DNA from: Salibacter halophilus
GTDB lineage: Bacteria; Bacteroidota; Bacteroidia; Flavobacteriales_G; Salibacteraceae
Assembly: GCF_008806325.1 (NCBI RefSeq)
Contig: NZ_WACR01000004.1
Span: forward strand, 62,001-126,000
Reading direction: 5' to 3'
DNA: 64,000 bases
The position numbers were made by a program, and so were the translations under genes. Positions 54,359-63,268 of the stretch are shown here, piece by piece; the stretch's first letter is position 1; each line of letters opens with the position of its first letter. Below the pieces are notes generated by a model. That model was not told the origin of the DNA. It worked only from the letters and a program-made list of their open reading frames with translations, and made no database searches.

Positions 54359-57169
54359 TTAGAGCTTTCCTTTCAGGTATTGACCTGTATAGCTCTCTTT
54401 GTGATTTATTAAATCTTCCGGTGTGCCGGCAAAAACTAAATCTCCACCATTTTTACCACCTTCTGGTCCAAGGTCAATTACCCAGTCTGCAGATTTGATG
54501 ATCTCGGCATTGTGTTCAACCACAATAATGCTGTGACCGTTGTCGATCAATGCGTTGAGAGCTCTGAGTAGCTTCTCGATATCATGAAAGTGTAAACCGG
54601 TTGTTGGTTCGTCAAAAATGAAGAGCGTTTTGTCACGTGTTTTTCCTTTTACCAAAAATGAAGCGAGTTTAATACGCTGCGCTTCACCACCACTCAATGT
54701 ACTTGAAGATTGACCGAGCTTGATATAACCAAGCCCCACGTCTTGAAGCGGGAGCAGTTTGTTTACAACCTTTTTAGCATCGTTTTCTTCCTGAGCACCA
54801 AAAAATTCAATTGCTTCATCAATGGTCAGATCCAATACATCAGCAATTGTTTTTCCCTCGTACTCGATTTCCAGAACTTCACTCTTGTAGCGTTTCCCTT
54901 TGCAGGCATCACACTGCAAATGGATATCAGCCATAAACTGCATTTCAACAGTAATTTCACCCTCACCTTTGCATTTTTCACAACGGCCACCTTCAACATT
55001 AAACGAGAAATAGGAAGGTTTGAAACCGCGGAGTTTTGCGAGTTGCTGCGAAGCAAATAGCGAACGGATTTCATCAAATGCCTTTACGTATGTAACCGGG
55101 TTGCTTCGTGACGATTTGCCAATCGGGTTCTGATCGACAAACTCGATGTTTTGAATTGCACTTATGTCTCCGGCTAACTCGTCAAATTCTCCTGTTATAT
55201 CACCGTACTCACCGAGTTTCTTTTGAATTGACGGGAACAAGATTTTGCGAACGAGAGTAGATTTTCCCGATCCTGAAACACCTGTTACAACTGTCAAAGC
55301 CTTTAGAGGGAAAGAAACATCAATGTTTTTGAGGTTGTGTTCACGAGCACCGCGAATATCGATTGACATTTTCCAGTCTCTGCGCTTTTCAGGCGTTTCA
55401 ATATTCATTTTACCGGTGAGATATTTAGCCGTAAGACTTTCATCACTATTGATCAGGTCGTCATGATCGCCCTGGAAAACAACCTCACCACCATTCGTTC
55501 CGGCCATTGGCCCCATATCAATGATTTCGTCAGCAGCTCGCATCACTTCTTCCTCGTGTTCAACCACGATTACCGTATTTCCTAGTCTTTTGAGAGAATG
55601 CAACACGCCAACCAAACGGTTTGTGTCACGTGGGTGTAATCCTATACTCGGTTCATCGAGGATGTACATTGATCCAACGAGGCTGCTTCCTAAAGTTGTA
55701 GCCAGATTAATGCGTTGTGATTCACCGCCTGAAAGTGATCCTGAAGTTCGGTTGAGTGTGAGATAGCTCAATCCAACTTCCTGTAAAAACTGTAGTCGAT
55801 TGTTGATCTCTATTAATAGTCGTTTTCCAACTTTCTTGTCGTAATCGGTTAAATGATTGTTGAGATCCTGGAACCATTCGTAGAGCTCATCAACAGGAGT
55901 GAGTACCAGGTCAATGATCGATTTCTCATTGATTTTGACATACGAAGCATCTTTGCGGAGGCGTGTTCCTTTACAATCTGGACAGGTTGTTTTTCCACGG
56001 TAACGCGATAACATCACGCGAAACTGGATTTTGTAACTCTTTGATTCCAGGTGTTTGAAAAAAGCATTGAGTCCTTTGAAGTACTCATTTCCCGTCCACA
56101 ACAACTCTTTTTGTTCCTCAGTAAGCTCGTGAATAGGGCGGTGAATAGGAAAGTCAAACTTAGTTGCATTCCTGATGAGCTTGTCTTTCCATTTACTCAT
56201 CTTTTCGCCTTTCCAGCAAACGATAGCATCTTCATACACAGATAATCCTTTGTTTGGAATCACGAGATCAGGATCAATTCCCATCACACTTCCAAACCCT
56301 TCACAGGTTTTACAGGCTCCCAGCGGATTATTGAAAGCAAAGAAGTGGTGAGTTGGTTGTTCAAATGTTATTCCGTCTAACTCAAAACGGTTTGAGAAAT
56401 CCTTGCGGTCAAAGCCATCATCTGTTTTGGTCAGAACCGAACAACTTCCGTCACCTTCATAAAAGGCTGTTTGTACAGAGTCGGCAATGCGCATTTGATT
56501 GTCTTCATCATCGTTTGCTACAACGCGATCGATTAAGATTTCCAGGTTCTGACTGTGAACATCAGGATCAAAATCTTCAATTCTAACCGGTTTTTCATCA
56601 CTCAGCAAACGAGTAAATCCTTGCTGTTTGAGGATTTTGACCTGTTCCTCAAGTGTTTTGTTTCCCGTAACGAGGAGGGGAGAGGCGATCATCAGTTTTG
56701 ATCCTTCAGGTAGATTGGTGATGTAATTTACAACATCAGTAACGGTGTCTCGCTTTACTTCATCACCGGAAACAGGCGAAAAAGTGCGACCAATACGAGC
56801 GAATAATAATTTGAGATAGTCGTAAATTTCAGTTGTTGTTCCTACTGTAGAGCGGGGATTACGTGTGTTTACTTTCTGCTCGATGGCAATTGCCGGAGAA
56901 ATTCCTTTGATATATTCAACTTCAGGCTTGTCGAGCTTGCCCATAAATTGGCGGGCATAAGACGAAAGTGATTCTACGTAGCGTCTTTGTCCTTCAGCAT
57001 AAAGTGTGTCAAATGCCAGCGATGATTTACCGGAGCCGGATAATCCTGTGATGACAATAAACTTGTTTCGCGGAATTATGACATCGACACCTTTGAGGTT
57101 GTGCATTTTAGCACCTTTAATAACAATGTTCTTCTTTGTGTCGACTTGCTGGAGGTCCGTTTTTGGCAT
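54359..57169 (-). CDS. uvrA: Excinuclease ABC subunit A
   Basis: The 936-residue protein has two ABC ATPase modules: Walker [15 protein letters not shown] and [14 protein letters not shown], signature loops [12 protein letters not shown] and [12 protein letters not shown], and Walker B LDEPSIGL / FDEPTTGL. Three zinc modules are visible ([26 protein letters not shown] with CDACKGKR). It recognises bulky DNA lesions with UvrB in nucleotide excision repair. Two exact or near copies of the GGTCAGADCC motif sit inside the gene. Confidence 0.98.
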   Translation of the reverse strand: MPKTDLQQVDTKKNIVIKGAKMHNLKGVDVIIPRNKFIVITGLSGSGKSSLAFDTLYAEGQRRYVESLSSYARQFMGKLDKPEVEYIKGISPAIAIEQKVNTRNPRSTVGTTTEIYDYLKLLFARIGRTFSPVSGDEVKRDTVTDVVNYITNLPEGSKLMIASPLLVTGNKTLEEQVKILKQQGFTRLLSDEKPVRIEDFDPDVHSQNLEILIDRVVANDDEDNQMRIADSVQTAFYEGDGSCSVLTKTDDGFDRKDFSNRFELDGITFEQPTHHFFAFNNPLGACKTCEGFGSVMGIDPDLVIPNKGLSVYEDAIVCWKGEKMSKWKDKLIRNATKFDFPIHRPIHELTEEQKELLWTGNEYFKGLNAFFKHLESKSYKIQFRVMLSRYRGKTTCPDCKGTRLRKDASYVKINEKSIIDLVLTPVDELYEWFQDLNNHLTDYDKKVGKRLLIEINNRLQFLQEVGLSYLTLNRTSGSLSGGESQRINLATTLGSSLVGSMYILDEPSIGLHPRDTNRLVGVLHSLKRLGNTVIVVEHEEEVMRAADEIIDMGPMAGTNGGEVVFQGDHDDLINSDESLTAKYLTGKMNIETPEKRRDWKMSIDIRGAREHNLKNIDVSFPLKALTVVTGVSGSGKSTLVRKILFPSIQKKLGEYGDITGEFDELAGDISAIQNIEFVDQNPIGKSSRSNPVTYVKAFDEIRSLFASQQLAKLRGFKPSYFSFNVEGGRCEKCKGEGEITVEMQFMADIHLQCDACKGKRYKSEVLEIEYEGKTIADVLDLTIDEAIEFFGAQEENDAKKVVNKLLPLQDVGLGYIKLGQSSSTLSGGEAQRIKLASFLVKGKTRDKTLFIFDEPTTGLHFHDIEKLLRALNALIDNGHSIIVVEHNAEIIKSADWVIDLGPEGGKNGGDLVFAGTPEDLINHKESYTGQYLKGKL

Positions 57170-57369
57170 ATTTTGCTAAAATTTGAATTTGCAAAGGTAC
57201 AGGGAACTGAGATTTTATTTGTTTCGAAAAGATTTTTTTTTCATCTTAGCACCATATTTAACAGAAACGAGCTCCAGATAGTTCAATTCAAACAAAAATT
57301 TTAAAGCCTATAGTAGCATTTTTACTCTTCAAGAATTTTAAGTGATTAATTGAAAAAGAGGAGGTAATT

Positions 57370-57957
57370 ATGCTTTGTGCTAATGTAAGCGATAAGGAAC
57401 TCGTAAGTCAATATTTACGAGGAAAAGAACAGGCTTTAGAAATTCTCATCACCCGACATAAAGAACGCGTTTTTACTTACATTGTATCTTTGGTTAAAGA
57501 TCGTCAACTCGCTGATGATATTTTCCAGGATGTATTTATTAAGGTTGTAAATACCTTAAAAAGAGGTAAGTATAACGAGGAAGGGAAATTTCTTCCATGG
57601 GTAATGCGCATCTCTCATAATCTCGTGATCGATAACTTTAGAGCTCTTAAACGCAATCCAACAATTGATGGTGGGGGAGACTTCGATATATTTGATTTAA
57701 TCAAACGCGAAGATCCAAATGCTGAAGACCAACTTGTTTGGGATCAGATCACGGGAGATCTTAAGGAAATCATTGAAGAACTTCCTGATGAACAGCGCGA
57801 AGTGCTCAAAATGAGGCACTACGGTCAAATGAGTTTCAAGGAAATTGCCGAAGAAACTAATGTGAGCATCAACACTGCTCTTGGTCGTATGCGTTATGCG
57901 CTTATCAATATGAGAAAAACGATAGAAGAGCGAAGAGTGGATTTGCTCAAGCATTGA
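57370..57957 (+). CDS. ECF-type RNA polymerase sigma factor
   Basis: The 195-residue protein has sigma-70 region 2 (EILITRHKERVFTYIVSLVKDRQLADDIFQDVFIKVV) and region 4 (ELPDEQREVLKMRHYGQMSFKEIAEETNVSINTALGRMRYAL). An unusually good Shine-Dalgarno sequence (GAGGAGG) precedes the ATG at 57370. A small acidic protein gene follows 63 bp downstream and may be an anti-sigma or co-conserved partner. No membrane anti-sigma factor is adjacent. Confidence 0.93.
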   Translation: MLCANVSDKELVSQYLRGKEQALEILITRHKERVFTYIVSLVKDRQLADDIFQDVFIKVVNTLKRGKYNEEGKFLPWVMRISHNLVIDNFRALKRNPTIDGGGDFDIFDLIKREDPNAEDQLVWDQITGDLKEIIEELPDEQREVLKMRHYGQMSFKEIAEETNVSINTALGRMRYALINMRKTIEERRVDLLKH

Positions 57958-58020
57958 TTTGATTGGTGAAAAAATCATTTTTTGATTTACATACAATAAG
58001 ATCATGACTGTGGCCGTTAT

Positions 58021-58260
58021 GTGGGAAATGAACCTAAAAAAAGTAAACATATCGTGCCTATGGAGCAACAGTTACCCTTTGAAAATGCTCACGATGAGCC
58101 TAAACACAAACAATTACTCGATGAAGTAAACAATGAAATTTACGAGCAGTATAAGAGCACACCGAGTAACAATACAGTTCAAAACATTTTGAATTATTCT
58201 AAATCACTCAAAGTTGAAAAAAGTAAACATGTTGGTGATTTAGCTTATAACATGAATTAA
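58021..58260 (+). CDS. Small hypothetical protein downstream of the sigma factor
   Basis: This hydrophilic protein of 66-79 residues (FENAHDEPKHKQLLDEVNNEIYEQYKSTPSNNTVQNILNYSKSLKVEKS) is not recognised. Two starts are possible: GTG at 58021 or ATG at 58060 (MEQQLPFENAHDEPK); an in-frame TAA lies just upstream of the GTG. The position behind an ECF sigma factor and the shared terminator suggest it belongs to the same unit. Confidence 0.7.
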   Translation: MGNEPKKSKHIVPMEQQLPFENAHDEPKHKQLLDEVNNEIYEQYKSTPSNNTVQNILNYSKSLKVEKSKHVGDLAYNMN

Positions 58261-58264
58261 ATAG

Positions 58265-58292
58265 AAAAGCCCCGAATTCAGGGGCTTTTTTT
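58265..58292. terminator. Bidirectional terminator between convergent genes
   Basis: AAAGCCCC (58266-58273) pairs with GGGGCTTT (58281-58288), flanked by A run on one side and T run on the other. It serves both the sigma-factor unit and gpmI. Confidence 0.9.
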
Positions 58293-58295
58293 ATG

Positions 58296-59819
58296 TTATA
58301 TCAGTTGATTTCCTGTCATTTCCTCAGGAATATCGATTTCCATTCTCTTTAAAATGGTAGGTGCAAGATCACCTAACTTACCGTGTTTGAGATCGATTTT
58401 TTGGTCAGATCCTGTGACAAAGATACACGGTACCGGATTGGTTGTGTGAGCTGTGTTTGGTGATCCATCTGCGTTGATCATGCAGTCGCTGTTTCCGTGA
58501 TCGGCAATGATGAAAAATTCATAGCCGTGTTTGAGACCTGCTTCAACAACTTGTTTTACTGATTGGTCAACTGTTTCACAGGCTTTTACCGCTGCTTCAA
58601 AAACTCCGGTATGACCAACCATATCTGGGTTGGCGAAGTTGAGACAAACAAAATCTGGCCATTCGTTTTCGAGTTCGGCTATGATTTTGGCTGTTACTTC
58701 AGGAGCGCTCATCTCAGGTTGTAAGTCGTATGTTGCTACTTTAGGTGAATTGACCATGATTCTCTTTTCATTTTCAAAAGGTTCTTCACGTCCTCCCGAA
58801 AAGAAGAATGTCACGTGTGGATATTTTTCAGTTTCTGCTATTCTTATTTGTTTTTTCCCTGCTTTAGCGATTACCTCTCCGATTGTGTTTTTCAGATTAT
58901 CCTTCTCAAAAATAACGTGTACATTTTTGAAAGTATCATCATATCGTGTCATCGTGCAGTAATAGAGATCGAGCTTTTTCATTTCCTGTTCAGGAAAATC
59001 CTGTTGAGTTAGCGCCATTGAAATTTGACGGCCTCGATCGGTTCTGAAGTTGAAGTTGATTACCACATCGCCATCGTTGATGGTTGCCAAAGGCTCGTGA
59101 TTGTCATTTTGGAGCACGATTGGTTTAATGAACTCATCGGTTACGTCATTCTCGTAACTCGATTTGATGCCTTCAGCAGCACTTTTAAATTCTGCACCCT
59201 TGCCGTGAACCATTGCATCATAAGCCAACTTAACGCGTTCCCAACGCTTATCGCGGTCCATCGCGTAATAGCGACCAACAATTGAAGCGATTTTTGCCGG
59301 AGTGTCACTAATATCTTTCTCCAGTTTTTCAATAAAGCCTTTTCCACTGTGCGGATCACAATCGCGACCATCAGTAAAAGCGTGGATGTAAATATTTTCA
59401 AGTCCGGTTTTAGCTGCTTCTTTGGTCAAACCCACAAGGTGGTTCATGTGAGAGTGTACTCCGCCATCTGATACCAATCCGATGAAATGCAGGTTTTTAC
59501 CTTTTTCTTTAGCGTGTTGGAATGCGGCTTTTAAAACCTGGTTCTGACCAATAGAGCCATCTTCAACAGCTTTATTGATTTTGACTAAATCCTGAAACAC
59601 CACGCGACCAGCACCCAGGTTCATGTGACCCACTTCAGAGTTTCCCATTTGCCCATCAGGCAAACCTACCGCCATGCCTGATGTGTCAAGCGTGTTGTGT
59701 GGGTATTTGGTGTAAAGTGAATCGATAAATGGTGTATTGGCTTTGTCGATTGCCGATACATTTTTATCCTTAGCTATTCCCCATCCGTCAAGGATCATGA
59801 GAACTACGCGATTGTTCAT
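58296..59819 (-). CDS. gpmI: 2,3-bisphosphoglycerate-independent phosphoglycerate mutase
   Basis: The 507-residue protein has VVLMILDGWGIAKDKNVSAID, the catalytic serine loop GQMGNSEVGHMNLGAGRVV, FTDGRDCDPHSG, GRYYAMDRDKRW, and metal motifs NFANPDMVGHTG and IIADHGNSDCM. It interconverts 3- and 2-phosphoglycerate with two Mn ions, in glycolysis/gluconeogenesis. It is monocistronic. Confidence 0.98.
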   Translation of the reverse strand: MNNRVVLMILDGWGIAKDKNVSAIDKANTPFIDSLYTKYPHNTLDTSGMAVGLPDGQMGNSEVGHMNLGAGRVVFQDLVKINKAVEDGSIGQNQVLKAAFQHAKEKGKNLHFIGLVSDGGVHSHMNHLVGLTKEAAKTGLENIYIHAFTDGRDCDPHSGKGFIEKLEKDISDTPAKIASIVGRYYAMDRDKRWERVKLAYDAMVHGKGAEFKSAAEGIKSSYENDVTDEFIKPIVLQNDNHEPLATINDGDVVINFNFRTDRGRQISMALTQQDFPEQEMKKLDLYYCTMTRYDDTFKNVHVIFEKDNLKNTIGEVIAKAGKKQIRIAETEKYPHVTFFFSGGREEPFENEKRIMVNSPKVATYDLQPEMSAPEVTAKIIAELENEWPDFVCLNFANPDMVGHTGVFEAAVKACETVDQSVKQVVEAGLKHGYEFFIIADHGNSDCMINADGSPNTAHTTNPVPCIFVTGSDQKIDLKHGKLGDLAPTILKRMEIDIPEEMTGNQLI

Positions 59820-59959
59820 GGTGCTTATTTTTTACAAAGGTATAACCTGATTTTAAATTCGGGTGTTTATCGTAGACTAATGAACGATTATCACCGGTGA
59901 ACGTTTGTGTTTTGTAATTTTGTTTGAACTTTTTAGTTGTTTTGCGTTTAACATAGTGT

Positions 59960-60436
59960 ATGACAAAGAAGAAAGACGATAAAGAACTGGGAAAAGAATC
60001 TAAGACACCTATTGATCCTGATAAAGTAGCTGAAAATCCTGGCTTGTTGCCTTATGCCAGTAATGTTGGAGCTGTTTCGATCAGACCCGAGGATAAAGGG
60101 AAAATCGTGGGCAGGGCGATGTCGAGCATGGCTGATCAAACGAATCGTCAAATGGATCAGATAAAAGGACAGATTCAAACGCTTGCCGGACAGGCAAAAC
60201 AACTTCAAAACCGTGTTGAAATCAGTCAGCAGATTTACGATGCTGATATCAACTTTGAGCCTGTTCCAGGTAAAGTTTATTTCCTCTATCAAAAGAAAGA
60301 CGAAACGATGTTATTGTCGATGATAGCTCCAAATGAATGGGGAAGAAAAAAGCCTTTTGAAAGTTTTGTTGCTTCAGTACAGTTACTTTCAGATCACACC
60401 TGGGAAGTGATTGAGTACAGTGATGATCAAAAGTAG
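59960..60436 (+). CDS. DUF2452 domain protein
   Basis: The 158-residue cytoplasmic protein matches the DUF2452 pattern: NPGLLPYASNVGAVSIRPEDKGKIVGRAMSSM, a helical centre (QMDQIKGQIQTLAGQAKQLQNRVEISQQIY) and FEPVPGKVYFLYQKKDETMLLSMIAPNEWG ... HTWEVIE. Function is unknown. Its end overlaps the convergent gene by 10 bp. A TAATTTTG box at 59915-59922 could be the -7 promoter element. Confidence 0.9.
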   Translation: MTKKKDDKELGKESKTPIDPDKVAENPGLLPYASNVGAVSIRPEDKGKIVGRAMSSMADQTNRQMDQIKGQIQTLAGQAKQLQNRVEISQQIYDADINFEPVPGKVYFLYQKKDETMLLSMIAPNEWGRKKPFESFVASVQLLSDHTWEVIEYSDDQK

Positions 60437-61032
60437 ACCCTGAATCCTGCACCAAGAGTTAATAACTCCATGTAGGAAAGCTGTTTGTAGTTTTCATTAG
60501 CTGAGTAATTGTAAAGATCTAGATCCCAAATACTGGTTTCAAAATACAATCCAGCTTCTTTTATAAACTCGGTATCAAATGATCTGCTGATTTCTATTTG
60601 ATAGAAGGATCCAAATCGCATTGCTGTTGTCCACCAGTAATAACCTCTTTCATATTGGCTGGTATTATTGTATTTGCTGTATCGCTCCCCGTAAGTGTAA
60701 TTGATTCCAATACCCAGTGAAACAGGGTAGAGGTGAGTTTTATCATCAATATCGAATTTCCATGGGGTAAAGCGAAGTTTCAATGCTGAGCTGTATATGG
60801 GCTTGAGGAATTCATTTTCGGGAACTATGCCAAATGAGTACTCGAGATGTAATTTCTTTTTGTAGAGGTTCCAGTTTGGCCCAATTGAAACCATCCCGAT
60901 GTTTCCTGCAAACTGTCCCTGAGCTCCGGTTGGAATCAGTTTTTTTGCAAACGAAGAGCTCGATGAATCCTGGGCTCTGACCGTAATTGAGAGACAGAAT
61001 AAAATAAGCAATATGTAGTGTCTCCTTCTCAT
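60427..61032 (-). CDS. Envelope protein, probably outer-membrane beta-barrel
   Basis: The 201-residue protein has a signal peptide (RRRHYILLILFCLSITVRAQ). It contains alternating amphipathic strands rich in aromatics (LHLEYSFGIVPENEF; LYPVSLGIGINYTYG; YYWWTTAMRFGSFYQIEISRSF) and ends in an aromatic residue (GAGFRVYF), all typical of small outer-membrane barrels. Function is unknown. It starts one base after the metallophosphoesterase stop, so the two form an operon. Confidence 0.72.
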   Translation of the reverse strand: MRRRHYILLILFCLSITVRAQDSSSSSFAKKLIPTGAQGQFAGNIGMVSIGPNWNLYKKKLHLEYSFGIVPENEFLKPIYSSALKLRFTPWKFDIDDKTHLYPVSLGIGINYTYGERYSKYNNTSQYERGYYWWTTAMRFGSFYQIEISRSFDTEFIKEAGLYFETSIWDLDLYNYSANENYKQLSYMELLTLGAGFRVYF

Positions 61033-61033
61033 C

Positions 61034-61837
61034 TTAGTTTGTTACAAGTCTGTAAGAGAATTTATCATCCCATATTTTTAAGAGGACAAACTCACCGTTT
61101 TCAGGACTCGAGGTATTGAGAAAAGGGACATTTCCTGCCATAGAAGGTCGAAAGGCAAAATTGTGGTTGTGGCCATTTATGCTGATGAGTGTGTTTGGGT
61201 ATTTATTGATTGTATTAAAGTAGTCATCTCTCAATGAAGGATTGAAATCATCGTTGTCATAAGGTACATGATTAACGACAATCGCTTGCTTGTAAGATGA
61301 AGTATCGGCTAATTGTTGATCGAGCCAGGAGATATCAGGTACATTTTGAGAGAAGTTAAATTCTCTGGCGTTTGTATTCAGGTAGATGAATTTGTAACCA
61401 TTAAATGTGAATGTGAAGTCGTATGGACCGTACATTTCGCGAAATACTTTACTGCCATTTCCAATTAAATCGTGATTCCCAATAACAGTAATATAAGGAG
61501 CTTTAATTTCTTTTAAGATGTCGTGTATTAATTTGTATTCTTTTTGAATTCCAAAATCCACAAGATCTCCGGTGTGTATGACGAAATCAAGATTATCGAT
61601 TTTGTTGATTCTGTCCACAGCTATTGATGCTCCTTCATAAAACCTTTGAGAGTCACCAATTAATGCTAGAGTTATTGTGTCAGAACCGGAATTGCGAAGT
61701 CTGTTGATGTTTTGTTGGTTAATGTCCATGTATTCTTCACTAAGATCAACCTGATAATGGTTGTATTCAAACTTATCACAGGAGAGATAAGTTAGAGACA
61801 TGACAAAGAATAAAGATAGCGATTTGATGGGTTTCAT
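61034..61837 (-). CDS. Metallophosphoesterase lipoprotein
   Basis: From the ATG at 61837 the protein has about 267 residues and a lipoprotein signal ending LTYLSC. The calcineurin-like motifs are all present: ALIGDSQRF (first metal Asp), VIHTGDLVDFG, VIGNHDLIG, NHVPYDN and SINGHNHNF. It should hydrolyse phosphomono- or diesters on the periplasmic side; the substrate is unknown. The frame opens 13 codons earlier, but only the later ATG gives a lipobox. The barrel-like protein gene follows at once. Confidence 0.88.
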   Translation of the reverse strand: MKPIKSLSLFFVMSLTYLSCDKFEYNHYQVDLSEEYMDINQQNINRLRNSGSDTITLALIGDSQRFYEGASIAVDRINKIDNLDFVIHTGDLVDFGIQKEYKLIHDILKEIKAPYITVIGNHDLIGNGSKVFREMYGPYDFTFTFNGYKFIYLNTNAREFNFSQNVPDISWLDQQLADTSSYKQAIVVNHVPYDNDDFNPSLRDDYFNTINKYPNTLISINGHNHNFAFRPSMAGNVPFLNTSSPENGEFVLLKIWDDKFSYRLVTN

Positions 61838-61942
61838 TAACCAGTATTTGTAGTTGAAACGTAGTTTTTTAAGCAATGGTTAAAAAGGTAACAAGATTTT
61901 ATGTGATTTGGTTTTAAATTAACTTAAAATGAATTCATAAAA

Positions 61943-61977
61943 AAACCCTGACGAAGCCTTGCGGCTTGTCAGGGTTT
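61943..61977 (-). terminator. Terminator of the proB-proA operon
   Basis: AAACCCTGAC (61943-61952) pairs with GTCAGGGTTT (61968-61977), with an inner AAGCC/GGCTT pair around a TTGC loop. A T run follows on the minus strand. Confidence 0.92.
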
Positions 61978-62003
61978 AAATTCAAAAGCCAATTAATTGC
62001 TTT

Positions 62004-63203
62004 TTATTTTCTTATTTGTCCATTACCCAGGACATAATATTTATTAGTCACCAATTGTTTTAGTCCAAGCGGACCGCGGTGGTGAAGTTTGTCAGTACTA
62101 ATTGCAAGCTCAGCACCAACTCCCATTTGACCACCATCAGTAAAACGTGTTGAAGCGTTGTGATAAACAGCCGCACTGTCAATCTGCTCCATAAACTTAG
62201 AAGCATCAGCTTCATTTTCAGTCAATATTGTATTTGAGTGACCACCTGAATAATGGTTGATAGTTTCGATAGCGTCATCGAGTCCGTCAACTGCTCCAAT
62301 TGCAGCTTTCATCGCGAGGAACTCCTCAAACCAAACATTTTCATCTTTGATTTCATCGTTTGTATCGAGTTTGTCGATTACATCGCTGCTTGCGATAATT
62401 TTTACGCCTGCATTAGAAAGTTCAGACTCAATTTTCTTGAGCGTTCCTTCAAAATCAGGATGATTTTTATCGACTAATACTTTATCGAGAGCATTACATC
62501 CTGATATTTTATCAGTTTTAGCGTTGATAATAACCGGAATAACTTTTTCCATATCAGCATCTGGAGCTACATAAGCAAAGTTATTTCCACGGCCACTGAT
62601 CAGAACCGCACATTTAGCATGCTCTTTGACAAAATTGATCAACTTTTCACCACCGCGTGGCACGATGAGATCGAGTGGTTGATCTGGATTGCGCAAGAAT
62701 TCTTGTGTCGTGGCGCGATCCATTTTGAGATACTGGATCCAATCCTCTTCAAGACCATTGTCTTTTAAAGCCTTGTGCCAGCATTTAACGAGTTCTTCGT
62801 TACTGTTGTGGGCTTCTTTACCACCTTTTAGTAATATTTTGTTGTTTGCTTTAAATGCGAGAACAGCAGCTTCAATTGTAACATCTGGGCGAGACTCGTA
62901 AATGATCATGATGGTTCCGAATGGAGCCGTTTTGTTCGTGATTTTGAGTCCGTTCTCGAGCGTATCATCACTGATAGTTTTACCTACCGGATCATCTTGA
63001 TTTTTCACTTCACGCACGGCTCTAATCATGTCATCAACTTTAGCTGAATCTACTACAAGCCTGTCGTAAAGCGCCTGATCATCACGATCAAATGCTTCGA
63101 GATCTTTTTTGTTTGCTGCAATGATGGCTTCCTTATCTTTTTCCATGTAGTCCATCATTGACTGTAATACTGCATTCTTTTTTTCTTCGCTTAAAAGCTT
63201 CAT
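62004..63203 (-). CDS. proA: Glutamate-5-semialdehyde dehydrogenase (gamma-glutamyl phosphate reductase)
   Basis: The 399-residue ALDH-fold protein has PFGTIMIIYESRPDVTIEAA, LKGGKEAHNSN, DLIVPRGGEKLINFV, the catalytic cysteine in NAKTDKISGCNALDKVLV, and ASTRFTDGGQMGVGAELAIST with RGPLGLKQL. It reduces gamma-glutamyl phosphate to glutamate semialdehyde in proline synthesis. proB lies upstream in the same direction, separated by a 65-bp gap that contains an inverted pair of GGTCAGADCC motifs. Confidence 0.97.
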   Translation of the reverse strand: MKLLSEEKKNAVLQSMMDYMEKDKEAIIAANKKDLEAFDRDDQALYDRLVVDSAKVDDMIRAVREVKNQDDPVGKTISDDTLENGLKITNKTAPFGTIMIIYESRPDVTIEAAVLAFKANNKILLKGGKEAHNSNEELVKCWHKALKDNGLEEDWIQYLKMDRATTQEFLRNPDQPLDLIVPRGGEKLINFVKEHAKCAVLISGRGNNFAYVAPDADMEKVIPVIINAKTDKISGCNALDKVLVDKNHPDFEGTLKKIESELSNAGVKIIASSDVIDKLDTNDEIKDENVWFEEFLAMKAAIGAVDGLDDAIETINHYSGGHSNTILTENEADASKFMEQIDSAAVYHNASTRFTDGGQMGVGAELAISTDKLHHRGPLGLKQLVTNKYYVLGNGQIRK

Positions 63204-63235
63204 ATATAAAATTGATTTTATTCGAAAATCTTGTC

Positions 63236-63262
63236 GGTCAGAGCCGATTTTCGGTTCTGACC
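63236..63262. repeat. Inverted pair of GGTCAGADCC motifs in the proB-proA gap
   Basis: GGTCAGAGCC (63236-63245) and the opposite-strand copy GGTTCTGACC (63253-63262) form 12-bp arms with one non-Watson-Crick position around a 3-nt TTT loop. No strong T run follows on the minus strand, so attenuation rather than full termination would be expected if it acts on transcription. Confidence 0.85.
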
Positions 63263-63268
63263 ATCACA

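Larger units (their letters stand above)
6310..63262. repeat. Dispersed motif family YGGTCAGADCC, 35 copies
   Basis: Exact copies read GGTCAGADCC (D = A, G or T) on either strand. Plus-strand copies start at 6310, 10315, 13739, 14153, 22469, 24988, 27939, 28574, 32852, 36300, 40659, 40910, 47237, 51786, 52441, 54824, 56429, 58403 and 63236. Minus-strand copies start at 6414, 8705, 13091, 16241, 24622, 27272, 31507, 33649, 34821, 41069, 43865, 45944, 53249, 59540, 60973 and 63253. The eighth base is A in 15, T in 12, G in 8 and C in none. The base before GG is C or T in all 35. Counts are by hand. Confidence 0.85.

Noticed and set aside
6310-63262. GGTCAGADCC as a Chi or KOPS site
   Set aside because: Both are strongly strand-biased relative to replication; here copies split 19 to 16 and alternate along the window. 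Not excluded without the whole genome.
6310-63262. GGTCAGADCC as part of a longer mobile repeat (REP/IS end)
   Set aside because: Flanking sequences differ at every copy apart from the preceding pyrimidine, and most copies lie inside conserved genes without disrupting them.
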